Made by a program: the position numbers and the translations under genes
Part shown: positions 50,101-63,980 of the stretch, in pieces
How positions within the stretch are numbered: the stretch's first letter is position 1
Layout: the number at the start of each line of letters is the position of its first letter
Notes under the pieces: model-generated
Seen by the model: the letters and a program-made list of their open reading frames with translations, nothing else
Databases searched by the model: none
Told to the model about the DNA's origin: nothing
From: Balanoglossus misakiensis
Lineage: Eukaryota > Hemichordata
Reading direction: 5' to 3'
Assembly (NCBI GenBank): GCA_040954595.2
Contig: CM082584.2
Span: 11,408,001-11,472,000, forward strand
DNA: 64,000 nt

Positions 50101-50236
50101 TTTTTGTCCACGAACGTCGCGAATTTTAGAGATAGAATTGCTATCCATGGTTGAGTGACTTTGTTCGCCATGAAAGACCCCAGATGAGATTCAAATCACG
50201 CCATTTTCTCTGGCATCGAACGAGAATAATATAAAA

Positions 50237-50249
50237 GGGGGGGGGGGGG
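50237..50249. repeat. Poly-G tract (13 G)
   Basis: Homopolymer in intergenic DNA, directly followed by TCTGACGTCATCG. Confidence 0.9.
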
Positions 50250-50793
50250 TCTGACGTCATCGAAATTTCGACTGAAAAGATTTCACGATCGATCGAATGT
50301 CTCGTGTTTGAGAAGATCTAGGGTTCGCAGTGAAACAGGGCAGGCCGGCGACACACGCCTCAAAGCCCTTCTGCAGCGAGGCGTTGAAGATAACGATTTA
50401 GAATGATTACAAAGACGACAGGGGGACTGACCGACGGCGATTCACCTTTGCCACAGTCACACTGCCCAGTCACTTTAACTGGGACTGCCTGGTTTTACGT
50501 GTTCTTTTCATTACCAAAAGGCCAACGTGGCCAATACTCTCCCCTAACTTCACCACCAAAGTATTGCTAGTCAAATTTATCGCCAGACCCTCGAATTTAT
50601 TTTTACTAAATTACTTAATTTGTCAATGAGAAAATTCTGCTAGTGGTAATATAATGACATGCGTATGCTAAGCCCGCGTTCGCACAGAAGTTGACTGATG
50701 GGCGGCGTTCCTTACGTGCGTATACGGCCGAGATCACCCTTTCAATGCCACGTCACTGCACATATGCATCGCTAAACTTCGCTCACTTTGCGA

Positions 50794-50820
<27 letters not shown>
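50794..50820. repeat. (TGTC)n microsatellite
   Basis: About seven tandem TGTC units followed by CGTCAATCTG. Intergenic. Confidence 0.9.
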
Positions 50821-50824
<4 letters not shown>

Positions 50825-51674
50825 AATCTGTTTTTGCCTCTCCGTATCTCTGTTACACACTGACAGATAAAATACCACGTGTCAGACAGGTCGCTACGTA
50901 AAATGTGAGAATTTTAATAAACGTCAAGAGCGAACCATATAAATTTACAATCGGACTGACTCGCCGGTCGTCGTTGGACAAAGGCTCCTACTTGATATAT
51001 TCTACTCTAATGACCACGATTATTTTAGGTCGAAAATAGCCATGCAGAACAATGATATTTCTTTGTTGTCTCCCTCCTCGATAATGAAAATCCATATCTT
51101 GGGGTATAATATTTTACAATAATAAATATTTCAGCTCGGTTTGAAGTAAAATTGCCACTACAAAGAAAAAACAATTCACAATATATACAAACACTTATGA
51201 AAAATATTCTTGTAGGCAGGTTTAGTTTTTAAACGACGACAGTCTTATACAACACGTAGCACCGTTGAGAAATAAATATCCTCAATAAATTACAAAAAAT
51301 AAATACAATGAGATGTCAACATGTACGACAAATGGTATCAAATAATATATACTCGTTTAAGCCTTGGGCCTAAATAATATAATGAAATAAGTTATACTGA
51401 CCATGTTTCAACCATGGTATCAGAAAAATGACTTAAGTTTCAAAGTTACACATATCTTCTTCATCAAATTCCCTTAGTGATTCATCTGTTATGTTCTTTT
51501 TGCAATCTATAGGCTTGAAACTAGAGCTTGTAACGGCTATGGCACCATGATATTTGTGTTGAAAGCCAACAGTTTGGTTTAAGCTGTGGTGTGTCTTTTT
51601 GAAGACTAGTTACGCTGCTTTGTAATTTAAAAAAAGGGTTCTCAGTAAATGGACGAAACAGAACAGTGTTCGTG

Positions 51675-54600
51675 TTACGAGCAGGCGCACTTGTCCACGA
51701 CCATGTCATTAAATGAGGTAACAGTAAGTTTTGGTGGAGTTGAGTCATCTAAGTGGAGAAGCGTCAAACCGCTGAGGACTTTTGGGGTACAGCAAGGTTT
51801 TGGCCAAAGATCGCTGTTGATATGGTGCATGGCTGATTTGATCAAGGTGTGTGTGTTCGCGGGTCTGTAGCCATGTGGGCACATGCCGTTGCAGTAGTAA
51901 GCGTTGTAACCCGGCGGGGCCACGATCCAGTCGTCCCAACCAATCTCCTTGAAAGACACGTAGAGGGAAGAACGGCAACAGTTGAATTTATTGCCGACGT
52001 CCCCAGCTTCTTGGTGCGATGCGCAGTCTCCCTCGTCGTGAGCGTTGCGTCGAGTTCTCAAGAGGGAGGGGACCTCCTCCACTTGCAGGTTGAGCACGGG
52101 GCTGCGATCTTCCTCCTGGCTGATCTCGTTCTCCGGCTCCGCATCCCGGCCCTTGGTGTACAGCTCACGCTGCAGCAATTTCTCGTCGGAGGTGAAGATC
52201 ACCACCTCGACGCCGTGGTTGTTGTGTGGCCGCGCCAGCCACGTCTCTACTCCCTCGGCAATACTGAACGTGTCCCAGCCCGACTCGGACAACGAAAGGA
52301 TCTGGGTGTCCAACAGCCTCCGCACCGTCTCCTTGCCCGTTCTCACCGGTTCCAACAGAAGGTACACGTCCACTCTCACACGCCCGTCCAAACTGTTAGG
52401 CGTGTAGTCGGCGCGTATGCCTTGTTTGTACAGTTTCAATTTTGCGGAGTGCACCCGCAGTTTGTGGTGGGGTTGTGTCGGGGAGGGGATATCCAGCTTG
52501 AAGTAAAACCGCTGGCTGCTTTCGTCCGACCAGTCATCTCTTTTCACGTGGGCTGGCGTTATACCTGCAGTAAGAATGAGACAATCGTGTAAGAATTAGA
52601 AGGCGGGTAACAGATATACTCTGAAATTCGTCTGCGGTATATGCGCACATGCACGGTTGTGCTGTTTTTGCCGAGTCGAGGCATGTTTTGGCAATCTTTT
52701 GCATGTAATATTTTCTCAAATATCGATCGTGATTTGTCTTTGATAACGCGCATTCTTTGCGACCGAATCGTATCTCCGGTCAGACCTGCACGTATGAACC
52801 CCCGGGCACGTAAACGAAGTGACGTATACTCTGAGAACGGCCTTCCATCGTACAATTTCACACATAGGAATTATATCAAAATTTACCAAGGCCTTTACTG
52901 TCTGGACCAATCTCGGCACTTAAAATGTTTTATGCACTTTCGTTCTCGCGTCCGATGTACTTAAAACCACTGATCCAACACTTGTTGAAAAAAGGAGGCG
53001 AAAGTTCAAGGTAGGGCAGCCTCTAAATCTATTGACGGCATTTTTAATTACGGTCGGCTATAATAGAATTGTAACTTGCTTAACACTCGAAAATCAAACA
53101 GAAGTTCAAAAGCTGCTAAACATACCAGCTTTTGGAAAATGACAGATAACCTTGACTGCTCGTTTGTGAAAAGCCGCCGTTCGAGCTAAGTAAACCACGG
53201 CTGTCATTTTTCCTGCTTATTTCTGTATCTATTAACACACTTGTCACCTTAGCGAGGCAAATACCAAATCAATCAATACTGTTAACCGTACAATACAGGT
53301 GTCAACCGTAACATGCTTTATTTTGATATCGCCGGCCTGCAACCATGGTGCATAAATCGATCTCCGCCACCCAAAACAAAGCCACCACGATACCAAAATG
53401 AAAAACAAAATGTACAAATCGAAAAAATCACGTGTGCTTTTAGGCAGTAACAAAGCTCAATATATACGAATGACATTCGATGTCAACATTTCCCTTGGTA
53501 AATTGATTTTGCCGAACGATGCAGAGTCTGAATTTTTTTCTCAGAATCGTACATAGCGCTCTGCGTTGCACAATAAGCGTTGGAACATGGCATGGTTACA
53601 CGATTTCAACAAATATTTTGTGAGCTATAAATTTACTTATTTTATTGGACCGTGGCGTCATGTCCTTTCGCGTGTAGAGGACAAATTCCATGTTCCAGCA
53701 ATCGCTATAAACTAATTTGAAATCAAATTGAACCTGCAAATAATGAGAAGGTGACGCTTATCGCGCGCGCCTTCAACATTTATGGTCCAAGGCGCGTTGT
53801 AAAACAGGCAAAAAATCGACGCAGAACACAGGATCAAAGCATACCGGCCTCTTTTTAAAATCTTGCTCGGTCTAAGATTTGAAACACAGAAATTTCAAAC
53901 CAGTGAAGACGGGCTATACGCCAGCCATTTGACCTCCAGTTCCACGATCGCAGTTTTTCCTATTAAACTGGAATGTTCACCGACTATTTAAAACTTGAAC
54001 ACTTCTACTTTGATGCGAGGAGCTATTTTTTCTCGTGGTTATGTCAACCAAACTACACACAATTGTGATGAGTCACAATGACGCGGTATAGGTCACGTTC
54101 AGGAGAAGCTCCATTGACTGAATCAGGGCGGGATTATTTTTTTCCAGGATGGAAAAAAGTGTATTAAGCAAAGTAGTAGATCCGCTTCTCCGCTTACATG
54201 GACTGAAAATGCAGTTTCTGAATTCGCACGTACCCCACATTTTTACAGTGAGGTGCGTGTCACAATGCCCGTATCGGTATCAGTATAAATTTAGGATTAT
54301 TATCATATAAAGATAGGCCTATCCTAGAGATATCACGTATCTTAACAATAGCTTGCATTCCTTAGGCCCTACCGTCACTGCGCTCTAAATTTAGTACATG
54401 GCCACACGTCTCAAAGCCACGTGTTTGCAGACCACTGCAAAAGGCTGATCGGCGGTTAACGATATTGAAGTTGGTTCCTTTTTGTTGTACGGGTGTAGAT
54501 TACAAGATAGTTATTGAACACCCACCTGTGTCGATGAAACTGTAAAATCTTTTGGGGTAGAAATTATCTTCCGGGTATAAATCGTGCACCTGGTTATTCT

Positions 54601-54865
54601 CTTGTAGGCTCTGTTCATACACGCGCAGCATTCGTCTCTTCTCTCCGAGGGTCACGTTGGCGAGGGTTGTGTTCGGCTTGGAGTGCATTCCCAACTTTCG
54701 GAGGATCTCGTGCTTTATGGCCCGTATTCTCTCGTGCTTCAGACGGTGTTCCGGGTGTCGGGCGTTTGACTCTTTGACATCTTCGCAACCGTGGCAGGAA
54801 TGCATGCGTGCGACGAACGGCGCCAGCGTCAATATCAAGAATATATGGTAAACGCGAACTTCCAT
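51675..54865 (-). CDS. TGF-beta superfamily ligand, Maverick/Panda/GDF15-like, 2 exons, 409 aa
   Basis: Secreted signalling precursor. Exons in transcript order: 54865-54526 and 52564-51675, joined in phase at a Gly codon across a 1.96-kb GT-AG intron. The signal peptide is about 1-20 (hydrophobic IFLILTLAPFV). The prodomain starts with RIRAIKHEILRKLGM, like the TGF-beta/GDF8 straitjacket helix, and includes GWDTFSIAEGVETWL. A furin-type site, RTRR, is at 283-286. The 123-residue mature domain has nine cysteines: one extra near the N terminus, NCC, YYCNGMC, KPCC and KCACS. The block CPHGYRPANTHTLIKSAMHH ... PKPCC resembles human GDF15 (CPSQFRAANMHAQIKTS ... PAPCC) more than BMP or activin. 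The finger motif VSFKEIGWDDWIVAPPGY is shared with activins and BMPs. Family membership is certain; subfamily is inference, with activin-like or GDF8/11-like as alternatives. Confidence 0.95.
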
Positions 54866-55107
54866 TATGAATAAAGGAGAGATAAAAAATTCAAAACTTA
54901 AAAACCTTTCACGACTGATGGTCTCTCGTTGAAGCGTATACAGGTACGACAGTCTCGCCTGATTTCGATGTTTCAGCGTTTTTTTCCCCTATTAACCGGT
55001 CATATACCAGAGTGGCAGTAGAGTTGCTAAGCAAAAGTAGCGTCCACGCTTGGGTCGCGTGTGTGTCGTAATGTGTCAGTGTCGCAACACGGTGCAGAGT
55101 GGCACTT

Positions 55108-55132
55108 TTATTCTTTATGTGGGAGGAGCCTG
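55108..55132 (-). promoter_or_regulatory. Candidate TATA-like promoter of the TGF-beta ligand gene
   Basis: On the minus strand this reads CCTCCCACATAAAGAATAAA followed by AG, about 250 bp upstream of the start codon. A GC/CT-rich box beside an A/T-rich TATA-like segment would place initiation near 55080. Weak, based on spacing and composition only. Confidence 0.25.
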
Positions 55133-58100
55133 GGCCGGCTAATATATGCAGTTCACCACGAGATTGGGCGGGATCTGGCAGACGATCGCGACCCGACCGG
55201 ATATCAATGCCTGTCCTACATAACAACAGAATAACAATTTTTGACGTGGAAATTGAACGGGATGCCGTAGGAGCGGAGGGAAAGTTTCCCATTCTTCCCC
55301 CAAAATGACCCAGGCACCCGTTTCTGTTGTGAGGTGACTTTTACGATTTCCTTTATGACCTTCGCCGTGTCACGATGAGCGGAAGTGACGGCACGCCCAC
55401 GGTGCCTGTCTTTGAGAAACCACCGCAGAATCGATAGCACTTGTTCTCGCTGAACACACCAGAACCAATACATTAATACGATATCCGAATTTATTATGGC
55501 CAAGCAATTCGGCGCTGTCTTGGACGGACACACGCACAGAAACATTCAAGTTGCCCTGGTAATACTGCTTTAAAGTGGGCCCTATCGCATAATTTCCTCA
55601 AATCAAATCCTGCTAGAAGTGTTCTGGTCCATGATCTCGAGAGAAAGTTCCGACGAGCAAATAGAAACCAGAAGAGACAAATAGTTTTGAATAAGTCCCT
55701 TCAAAGGACCGACCAAAATAATATGTATAATTTTAATTAAATCGGCAGCGTCAAACACGACTTTATTTTATGTCGAAGGACGTGTTAAGGAAGTTTTTAG
55801 TTTTCGCTGATGGTCCCCTTTTCCGCCCTGTCTCAGCTTAGTACCGGCAATTGCATACGTTCGCATTGAAAGCGCCGGCTAATGACGTCATTGGAGTAGC
55901 TATAATTCAGACGTTGCACTTCCAACGTTTGCTTTTATCTATGGCCCCCCTTCACAACGTCATCAAACTGTTTACCCTGGCATTAGCATGTGTGAGTGTG
56001 GATGTCGTTTAATGACTGAACGAAAGTGTTGTAGTGTTGATGACCTCACAGGCTCACACGCACGTGTTGAATTGACTTTTTATAGCGCCGACATCTGTCA
56101 GCGGAAGGAACGGTTGATTCGCGACCGATTTATCTGCACGCATACATGTGGGGGCATTCTCAAGCACGAGAGATAAAACCGAAAATTAAACTTCGATAAA
56201 AACTAGTGCAAACACAAGTCGTGCTCAACAGTGTACGCAAGCGGAAAACTTGCACCTCGTACAAGCTACACACGGCCGATGTATTCAACTGCAACGGCCG
56301 TGGACCTCCAGTTGCCGAAGGAAAGGGTTCACGTTATTCGTGGCGTTCAAAGCTGCTAAACTTGCAGTTAACGACAACAAGATGGCCATATGCTACGCCA
56401 AGCCCGTTCAAAATTCACGTCAGAAAATAAGTAGTTCGCATGAAAAAGATCCCACGGTGCCGTAAAACAGTGGTGACGTAATAACGTAACCATGGAAGCG
56501 ACTGGCAAAGGGAACCGCACCGACCAGCGGACGTTTCCATGTCTTCCTAACACGTTCAGGGGTTCCCCCGGTTCCGTTGCGCGTCAAAAGCTCATCGAAG
56601 ACCGCCTAAAACACCACATCCAGTAACAGTTAAACACAGTTTGATTTATGGGGTGGCTGTTTCCATGACCTCATGCGCCCTTTACTTCGCTCTCCTGTCT
56701 CCAAATACAAACATCCTGCAAAAAAGAGCACCGACTATCCCGTGTGTTCTCACTCTGTTTTGTTTTCAAGGTTGAGAAAAAGAGACACTCATGATGATTT
56801 CTGTTAGTAACATTTATTTTCAAAGGAAATATACACAAAACGCCCAGAAAACCTTTCACGCCGGCGATTTTTAAAATTAATGACTAGGATATCCGCTGTA
56901 TTGAATCGCTGTGACCGTGGACTTCAGTAATATCTCAGAGCGCCTGTCCTGTGGGAAAAACGACTGCGTCAATTAGCCCGCGCTATTGGACAAACATAAT
57001 TTTTATTTATCATTTATCTCACTGTGTAATGAGACACGTTATATGATACTATGGGTTGCCCTCATCCCTTCACAAAATCGTAAATTGTCTGCAAACGAGT
57101 CTGGGATCCTGTTCATTGAGAGTGTTTGTTGCACATGGACAGATTTAACACGTCATCTGCCGTAAGTTGTAGAATCAATCAGTGTCTTAAGGAAGTAGAG
57201 ATCTAGCCAATCACAGATTTCACTTGGGTGGCCACGCGGAAAAGAAGTATGCCAAAACTTGGAAACCTCGATCAGCAATGCGACTTGATTGAGAATCTGC
57301 GACCTATATTGTTTATCAGGGGTGGAATATGGGAGGAGTTGTTTACCTTCATTGGTAGAGAGTGTATCTACCTGAAAAGTTTGCTAACTTTTGGGTTATC
57401 TATGTAGACGACTTGTAGAAACAGATGACATGATTCACACTATATGGTCCAATGTGCAATATTTTGACATCACTATACTGCCCGTTGTAACCTGGTGTAA
57501 GACTCTGGCCAGGGTTTAACCGAAACCCAGGTTATAGCTTGGCTAAGTAAAAATGCCCAATAGATAATGGCGGACAAAAACGGCTGCAAAGGGAGATGAT
57601 CAGGATGTTTAGTCACGTGACCGTTGATTTCATCTTTGCGGTCACGTTAATTGAAAATCTGGACAACCAGAGCAAGTGACGTTTGTTAAATCTAATCACC
57701 GCCGTTCGTGTCTATCCAGCGTTTGGCGGTTAGCGACCCGATAATCTACGTGGCACTGCACGACCATTAAATTTCCACTACGGCATAGCACACGAAGGCA
57801 CAGATGCAAGTCTGAATAATGTAATTTTTCCGCAAGGAGCCCGTAAAACTACGTGCATTAAAACATTCCATAATCATCAAATGTCCCCTCTCACATTTTA
57901 TTCTTGTACCTGCTCAGCGAACAATGACGCAAACCGGCAGTTACCACTTTAAATTACCAACTGCGAAACGATAAACTTCCGCCCACGAACAGCACCGCAT
58001 AAGCTCACTCTGCAGAATACGGTTTCCGTTGTGAAAATTGGAAGTTTTATTCGGGTACTCGTTAAGATTTTCAATAAAATCTTTTTAGCGGGAAGTGCGT

Positions 58101-58233
58101 ATGTTGACGGCGAAGAGGTCGGATTAATTAATGTACAAATAGATTGGCGTTAAACGATTGCAGCATGCTGATGGCTAGGGGATCGATGGATGGTCCGGAT
58201 GGATGGATAATGAGATAAACACAGGTGGATTGA

Positions 58234-58252
58234 ATGATTGATTGATTGATTG
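58234..58252. repeat. (GATT)n microsatellite
   Basis: Nearly five GATT units in intergenic DNA, preceded by GGATGGAT-type sequence. Confidence 0.85.
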
Positions 58253-58535
58253 ATCGTTGTTTATAAAGATATGATACTAGTATTTTTTCCAGTGCGCTTC
58301 TTTCCCGTCGTTTCTATGTAAATCTTTTTTTCTCCTTATACGCACAAGTTGTTATTCGTGGAAACACTATCAAGCATGCGGTTTAATTTCAACACTACTG
58401 TTAAGCACGTATACAGTTGCTACACATTGTACTACGTCAATGAAGTTTTGATTGGCCAAAAGCAGCAGTCAAGATTTCCATTCACAGTGTTAATGCGTTG
58501 ACCTATGTACAGACTCGTATAAGCCGGTAGAGAGC

Positions 58536-58562
58536 GAGCAAGCAAGCAAGCAAGAAAGAAAG
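58536..58562. repeat. (AAGC)n/(AAAG)n microsatellite
   Basis: GAGCAAGCAAGCAAGCAAG runs into AAAGAAAG, followed by GGCAGACAGG-type tetranucleotides. Purine-rich on the + strand; intergenic. Confidence 0.85.
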
Positions 58563-61500
58563 TGAGAGGCAGACAGGTAGAGGGAGGGGCAGGCAGACAG
58601 ACAAATAGGTAGATATATAGAAAGAAAGAATATAGACAAGAACTTTTAAGTAAAAGGTAACTGCACTTTCGATTGAACGTGTTGTACGTGCACACTCAAC
58701 TATTCCTCGAGCGATTGTATGAAACCGATATTATGTATGCTATCAAGTTTTTGTGGCGCACTAAACGGTTTATTACTAATTTTGAGTGTGTGTCAAATAG
58801 TTATTAAACTTGAATGTAAATATTCAAAATATTAATATTCGTGATGTTACGCACGGTGCGTAAGAGAAAGTTAACACTTTTTTAGTAAAACGGGATTTTG
58901 GCATTCCCATCCTCACGCTTACCGATGGGGCATGACTACCACGTGATAAAACAACGGGGGTGGCAATTCGGCAAGCGACACAGCTGCGGAATGGTGCGAT
59001 TGCTGACGTAAAAGCGATTCGGGGTGCAGCTAGCCACTGTGACATGGAGCGATTTGATATTAAATGGCATGGTTTATGTCTTCAAGCGATCCTGACGTTG
59101 CTGTCGCAATGTTTCATCGGCGATTTTCATGCGATGGGACACGTGGTAAAATCAGCGGCCATAACTGCGGTCGATATGTGCGCGTCCCTTTGCATTTTCA
59201 GTTAGCCAATGCATCGTGCCTCAAACACGAGGTTCGCACATGAAGTTATACTGCTACCAGTCACATAAACTTAGGGATAAGACATGCCAATCTCTGGTCG
59301 GGTGCTGTAAACTCGGTTGGGGCGAAAGGACTGCCATTTGGACACCTGTTGATGGCGATTAGTGTATTCAAGCCCCACAATAGTCAGGGCGTGAACCTCC
59401 TGGGATAGATTGTAAGGCGATCCTTCCTTTGAGAAATTTGCAAAATGTGACGCTTCAACCTGCGTCTAAGATAATTTCCATAAAATGCGATGAACTGCAA
59501 AAAAAAATGTATGTGACATGATTTTCTAAGTGCAGTACCTGCTTGAAATGGTCGAGTAGGGTCAGACGTATACCAATTAGCATGTGAGGACAGGCTATTA
59601 TCTACTATAAGCCAATGACCAGAAGGTTACCGAGACCTCAGTGGACCGGCCTTTTTATTTATTAATGTCTAGACTGAGATTTGTCAAAATCAAATCAATG
59701 ACCGACAACAGCAGGCCATCTCACTTGGCTGCAGGCAACGCTGTTGAGAACGACTGTTGGCGCGAATCTCTGCAGCTGTGTATGAACGACCTTTTGAAAA
59801 GCGAACAATTAACACATGTCTGCGTGTAAGTTATGCCAGTGGTTACTCAAAAACATCATATACAATATTTTTTCTTCTGTAATTTATTCATGTTATTTAG
59901 GATGGGTGAAATGCGTTGCAGAACTTTTTACAGGGTTGCTATTTCCTCTAGGGAACAAACAGCCAGACCTCTGTTCGCATGAGTGTCCAAATTGTATTTA
60001 CTGCTGGCGTTTTCCTTCACCGGAGCCGCACCTTTCTCAACTGAACAAAGATTAACGACCTGCTCCTGGGATAATTTAACGCACCCAGTCTAGAACGGCG
60101 ACATTTTGGAACAAAAGGAATTAAATCAAGCATTGGCTTCAAGGCCCGGTGTCTGCAAGCTGAGAGATTGTTCCTTCTCCATCTATGCATCCCATTGAAT
60201 GTCTCAGACACGCTCATCTAACCCTTAAAACGTGTCGGCATGGTTACACTGACCGACCCGACACATCTGCACAACTCACCTGCGAGGTTTTTGCCACATC
60301 AAAGAGCGGGCGGCAGTGAACGACATGCCGTGCATTCCAGAGAAAACCCAAACTATTTTTAAATGGCGTGCGATTTCTAAACTTATCCTTGATAGTATCC
60401 TCAGGATGACATGACCCGGTGACCTCTGCCTCTCCAAAGGAGGTTCTAGTTCCCATTCAAGTTCTCCACACACGCTTCTAAAAAATTAAAGACGGCAGGT
60501 AATACTGGATATAATTCTGACGAAAAATAATGTTCTCTTCGCAACAAACTTTTGGAAGAAATTGGTTCATAACTTTTTTAGGAGTTGTGTTGAATAATAC
60601 TACTAGTTTAAACAATACACAAAATGGCGGCGGTCTGGCGGCCATGTTTGATCTGTCAGGAAAGACATCATAGCGTTTTTCATCGTATCTACCTTTATTT
60701 CAATAATCTCTGAACATATCCAAGACGGGTATGTCTTCCATGATCAGTGTCCTAATAGTCACACTCTTCTGTATTGGAAATATTTGTGCTCAGTTGCAAG
60801 AAAAACCTCACTCCGAAAAAATTCCTAAGGCCTAATATTCTGAATGAGGTTCAATTCACAAGAAGTCAACGTACTCTTCGTTTCTCACGAGACGTCAAAG
60901 TACTTTTATGTTTTATAGTATAGATAGTCGGTTATAGCATAGATAGTCTCATATTTCATCACCAGCCTGATATGGCCGGGCAATGACCGTAGTCCATCAT
61001 GCAACGAGGTTAAAGACTCTGTCTATCGTGTATGTTTAATAGGAAAAATAATGAATGTCTGAACAATGCAGATCGACTCATTAAGTAACGTGCCAGAAGG
61101 AACAGTTACCATTTCTTGCAATTGGTGTTAAGTTTATAAAGTTTGAAACGTTCGGAGAATTGCACACGAAAGTCTGGAATGAGCTGATCCCGAGAAAGAT
61201 CTGGCCTAGAATTCACATTTCTCAAGGACGTTTATTCCTGTTCGGACAACTCTGCTGCATCTGGGGATAAGGAAAATGGTCACGCACTTTGCTTTGGGGC
61301 AAACGTCTGGTATGCTAATTACACAGTCATTCACTAACTGTCAGAATAGTCATAAAAACCAGCGAAATATTGGTCGCACCATAGCGATTATCCTACAAGG
61401 CAACACGCATGCGTAATAACTGGAAAATTATACGTTTTGCCCTTGTTTCGAGGAGGAGGGGGAGGAAATCCGGCATGCATCAGTGCTCAGGCTCAGCCTT

Positions 61501-63968
61501 CCGCTTTGAAGTTGCATGTCACGTGATAATCTCACAAATCAGTCAAACTTGACTAGCAGATAACTAGACAACTGGTAGCTGTCGGAGCCAGGTGTCATTA
61601 TTCGTCTGCACAGTGTCTCAAAGTCACGCGACCCTTACGTAATCAATAATAACTGTACACTGTCACTTACAAGTGCCGCCCACAAATCTCACCTTGGTGT
61701 TTAACGTTGTTTTCATTGACTTCCGGATCAATATTAATTATCACCCCCACCTCCTATTGTGTATTGCGGTGCTTCAATAGGTACTTGCACACGGGAATAT
61801 GAACCTTTGGTAGTCTGGTTTGCGTGTGTCGTTAAAAAGCATTTAATTCTTTGCAGGGGAATTTGTCTGTTGCAATACCGGTGAACTTTAATTGTCGAAA
61901 TTGACGGCAACTCAACTGCAAATGTTCGTTGAAAGGCCTGTAATTAACGACTTAGTATGATCAGTCAGACGTGGGCGTTGATGATACAACAGTGGAGGTA
62001 TGATGCAACATTAACCGAGTATTTGATCGTTGGTATTGAAAGGCAAACGTGTCGTCGCCTGGAAGCCGGTAGACAAGTGGTTATTCTAATCTCAAAACAG
62101 CCGAACTACATCACAACCGTCCTTGTTCAAATCGGAAGCTATTGATATCAGCGCATTCAAAGATCCAATGCAGCGTGCTGTAACATTTATCAGTTTGCTT
62201 TGGCAGACGGGGATTAAAAAAGGGAAACGCCCAGTTTCCAATGGGAAATACGTGCAATGCTTGACAGCATAGAGACTAGAAGAACAATAGCGTAAATAAT
62301 AACATAAATAACAACAACCTGGGTACTATATTCCTATGTTTCCTGTAATAAATACCAACGGTTTTCAAAGTTTAACATATATGAGGCAGTAAACACAATC
62401 CTTCGGCATCTCTTACACTCATCCTAGCTTGTCGAAATCATTGACAATAGTGCGATGACCTTTTTTCGCATTTCATGCGATAATGGAGTCATAAGCTATT
62501 AGTAATTATTGAGGTAGCCTCCATGCGGCATCGACGCTGTTGCTATGGAATCGTGTAAACCTTGAACAAGGCGTTTCGATGTCACGTAAATTGGTGGTGG
62601 GTTGCCTTGCAATTAGAATGAAAGCGAAGCCATATTATACAACAAGAGGTGAAAAATCACTTGCAATCCTGTCGATTTCTCAATCCTTCCAACGCATACC
62701 CAGTAACGTCATTTTGGGGGGATATTTACCAATGCAGTGGTTGCCTTCTCTTTAAAGGTTAATGAACAAAAAAGCCATAAAATTATCAAGTCAATTTATT
62801 TTGGCTTTCGATGATCATTCGTTTTTCTCTGCTGATTGTTTCGTTACGATGGCAAAGTTACATTATCAAAGTCTGTTTTTAAAGGTCACGACACTAAATC
62901 AGCCGCCACCCCGCTCTGAAAGAAAGTCAAATTACATCCTTTCAGTATTCTGGCGTTCCAACATTTATGTAATAAAACATGCGTCTTATTTCGTAATAAC
63001 CGAAGGCTCCGACCCATCTTCGCCTGCCAAGGTGTCTTCGTTAGTGGGAGACTGTAGTCGAGCTATCGACCCGTGTAAGCGGACGATGAAATTGAAGCTC
63101 TCTAACATTTTTTTGGCTACGCACACACCTATTGACAGAGCAAAAGTACATGTACACATGCCCGAGGGTTGTGGGAGATTTCCTTAGAATTGTGCATCGT
63201 TATCCAGGCGATTACCGGTGTCATGTGGGTATTAACTTCTGCAGTGACAATGGCCATGGGACGATGAGTCATTTCTGACAAAGCCCAAAAAGTAACATTT
63301 TCCTAAAGGATTCTGTTTGCAGCCATTATGAACCCCCTCATGAAAATTCCACTGGGTGTGTCAAACCAAATAATACGAATATGTGAGATGCGGGTTGCCG
63401 TATCTTTTTTTGTATGGAGTCGCGTTGTTTCCTTTTGGTGACTTCTGACGTCAGACCTATTATGGGTGATCTGTCAATCTGAGGCATTGTAATGATTAAA
63501 ACGCAATTACCAGAAGCCACACATCGCGTTAGTTTCGTGCTTTTCTTGGCATCGTTTTTTGAATCGTTGAACTTTTGGGGGTTGTCTATATTTTTGCACT
63601 AAATGTGAATGCGATTAAAACGCCCACCGCGTTGGAATTGGGAGCAATTCAACCATTCTGCGTTCTAATCAAAATATCGGAATGGGGGAACCCACGTCAC
63701 GCTAATCACAACGAAGCCTTTCTCGGCATTTCACCTTTTATTAAGAAAGACGTCAGGCATTCTTGTACAGGTGTTAAATGTCAAAGGAACATACAATTAA
63801 TTTGGGAGGGGGATCCGCGATTGATTGAAAATCATGCCGCTACCTTGATACTTCACTGCCCATCTGGTGCAGTACGGGGAAGAGGAGGAGGGGGCGGGGG
63901 CGGGGCGGGTTCGCAATCGGAGGGGTTGTGAGTTTGACAGCCATGCAGAGCCTGACGATGTGTGTTAG

Positions 63969-63980
63969 CCCCCCCCCCCC
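63969..63980. repeat. Poly-C tract
   Basis: Homopolymer of about 12 C close to the right edge. A GGAGGGGGCGGGGGCGGGGCGGG stretch about 80 bp upstream is G-rich and could form a quadruplex. Confidence 0.85.

Larger units (their letters stand above)
44107..51674. other. Intergenic region without a recognised gene
   Basis: Open frames here (for example minus-strand 45366-45722 and 46310-46561, plus-strand 47777-47968 and 49666-49929) show no domain, no credible splice context and no recognisable similarity. Short repeats noted: CAA/CAT trinucleotides (about 48575-48612), poly-G (50237-50249) and (TGTC)n (50794-50820). A TGACGTCA palindrome lies near 45554. The part nearest the TGF-beta gene (51000-51674) is AT-rich and probably includes its 3' UTR. 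Confidence 0.5.

Noticed and set aside
51849-52592. 247-codon plus-strand open frame
   Set aside because: Antisense of the TGF-beta ligand exon, which has conserved cysteines and a furin site on the minus strand.
51675-54865. Assignment of the ligand as myostatin/GDF11
   Set aside because: The straitjacket helix and the residues around the furin site resemble GDF8, but the CPHGYRPANTHTLIKS block and two-exon layout fit GDF8/11 poorly, since that group has three coding exons. Kept as an alternative, not the call.
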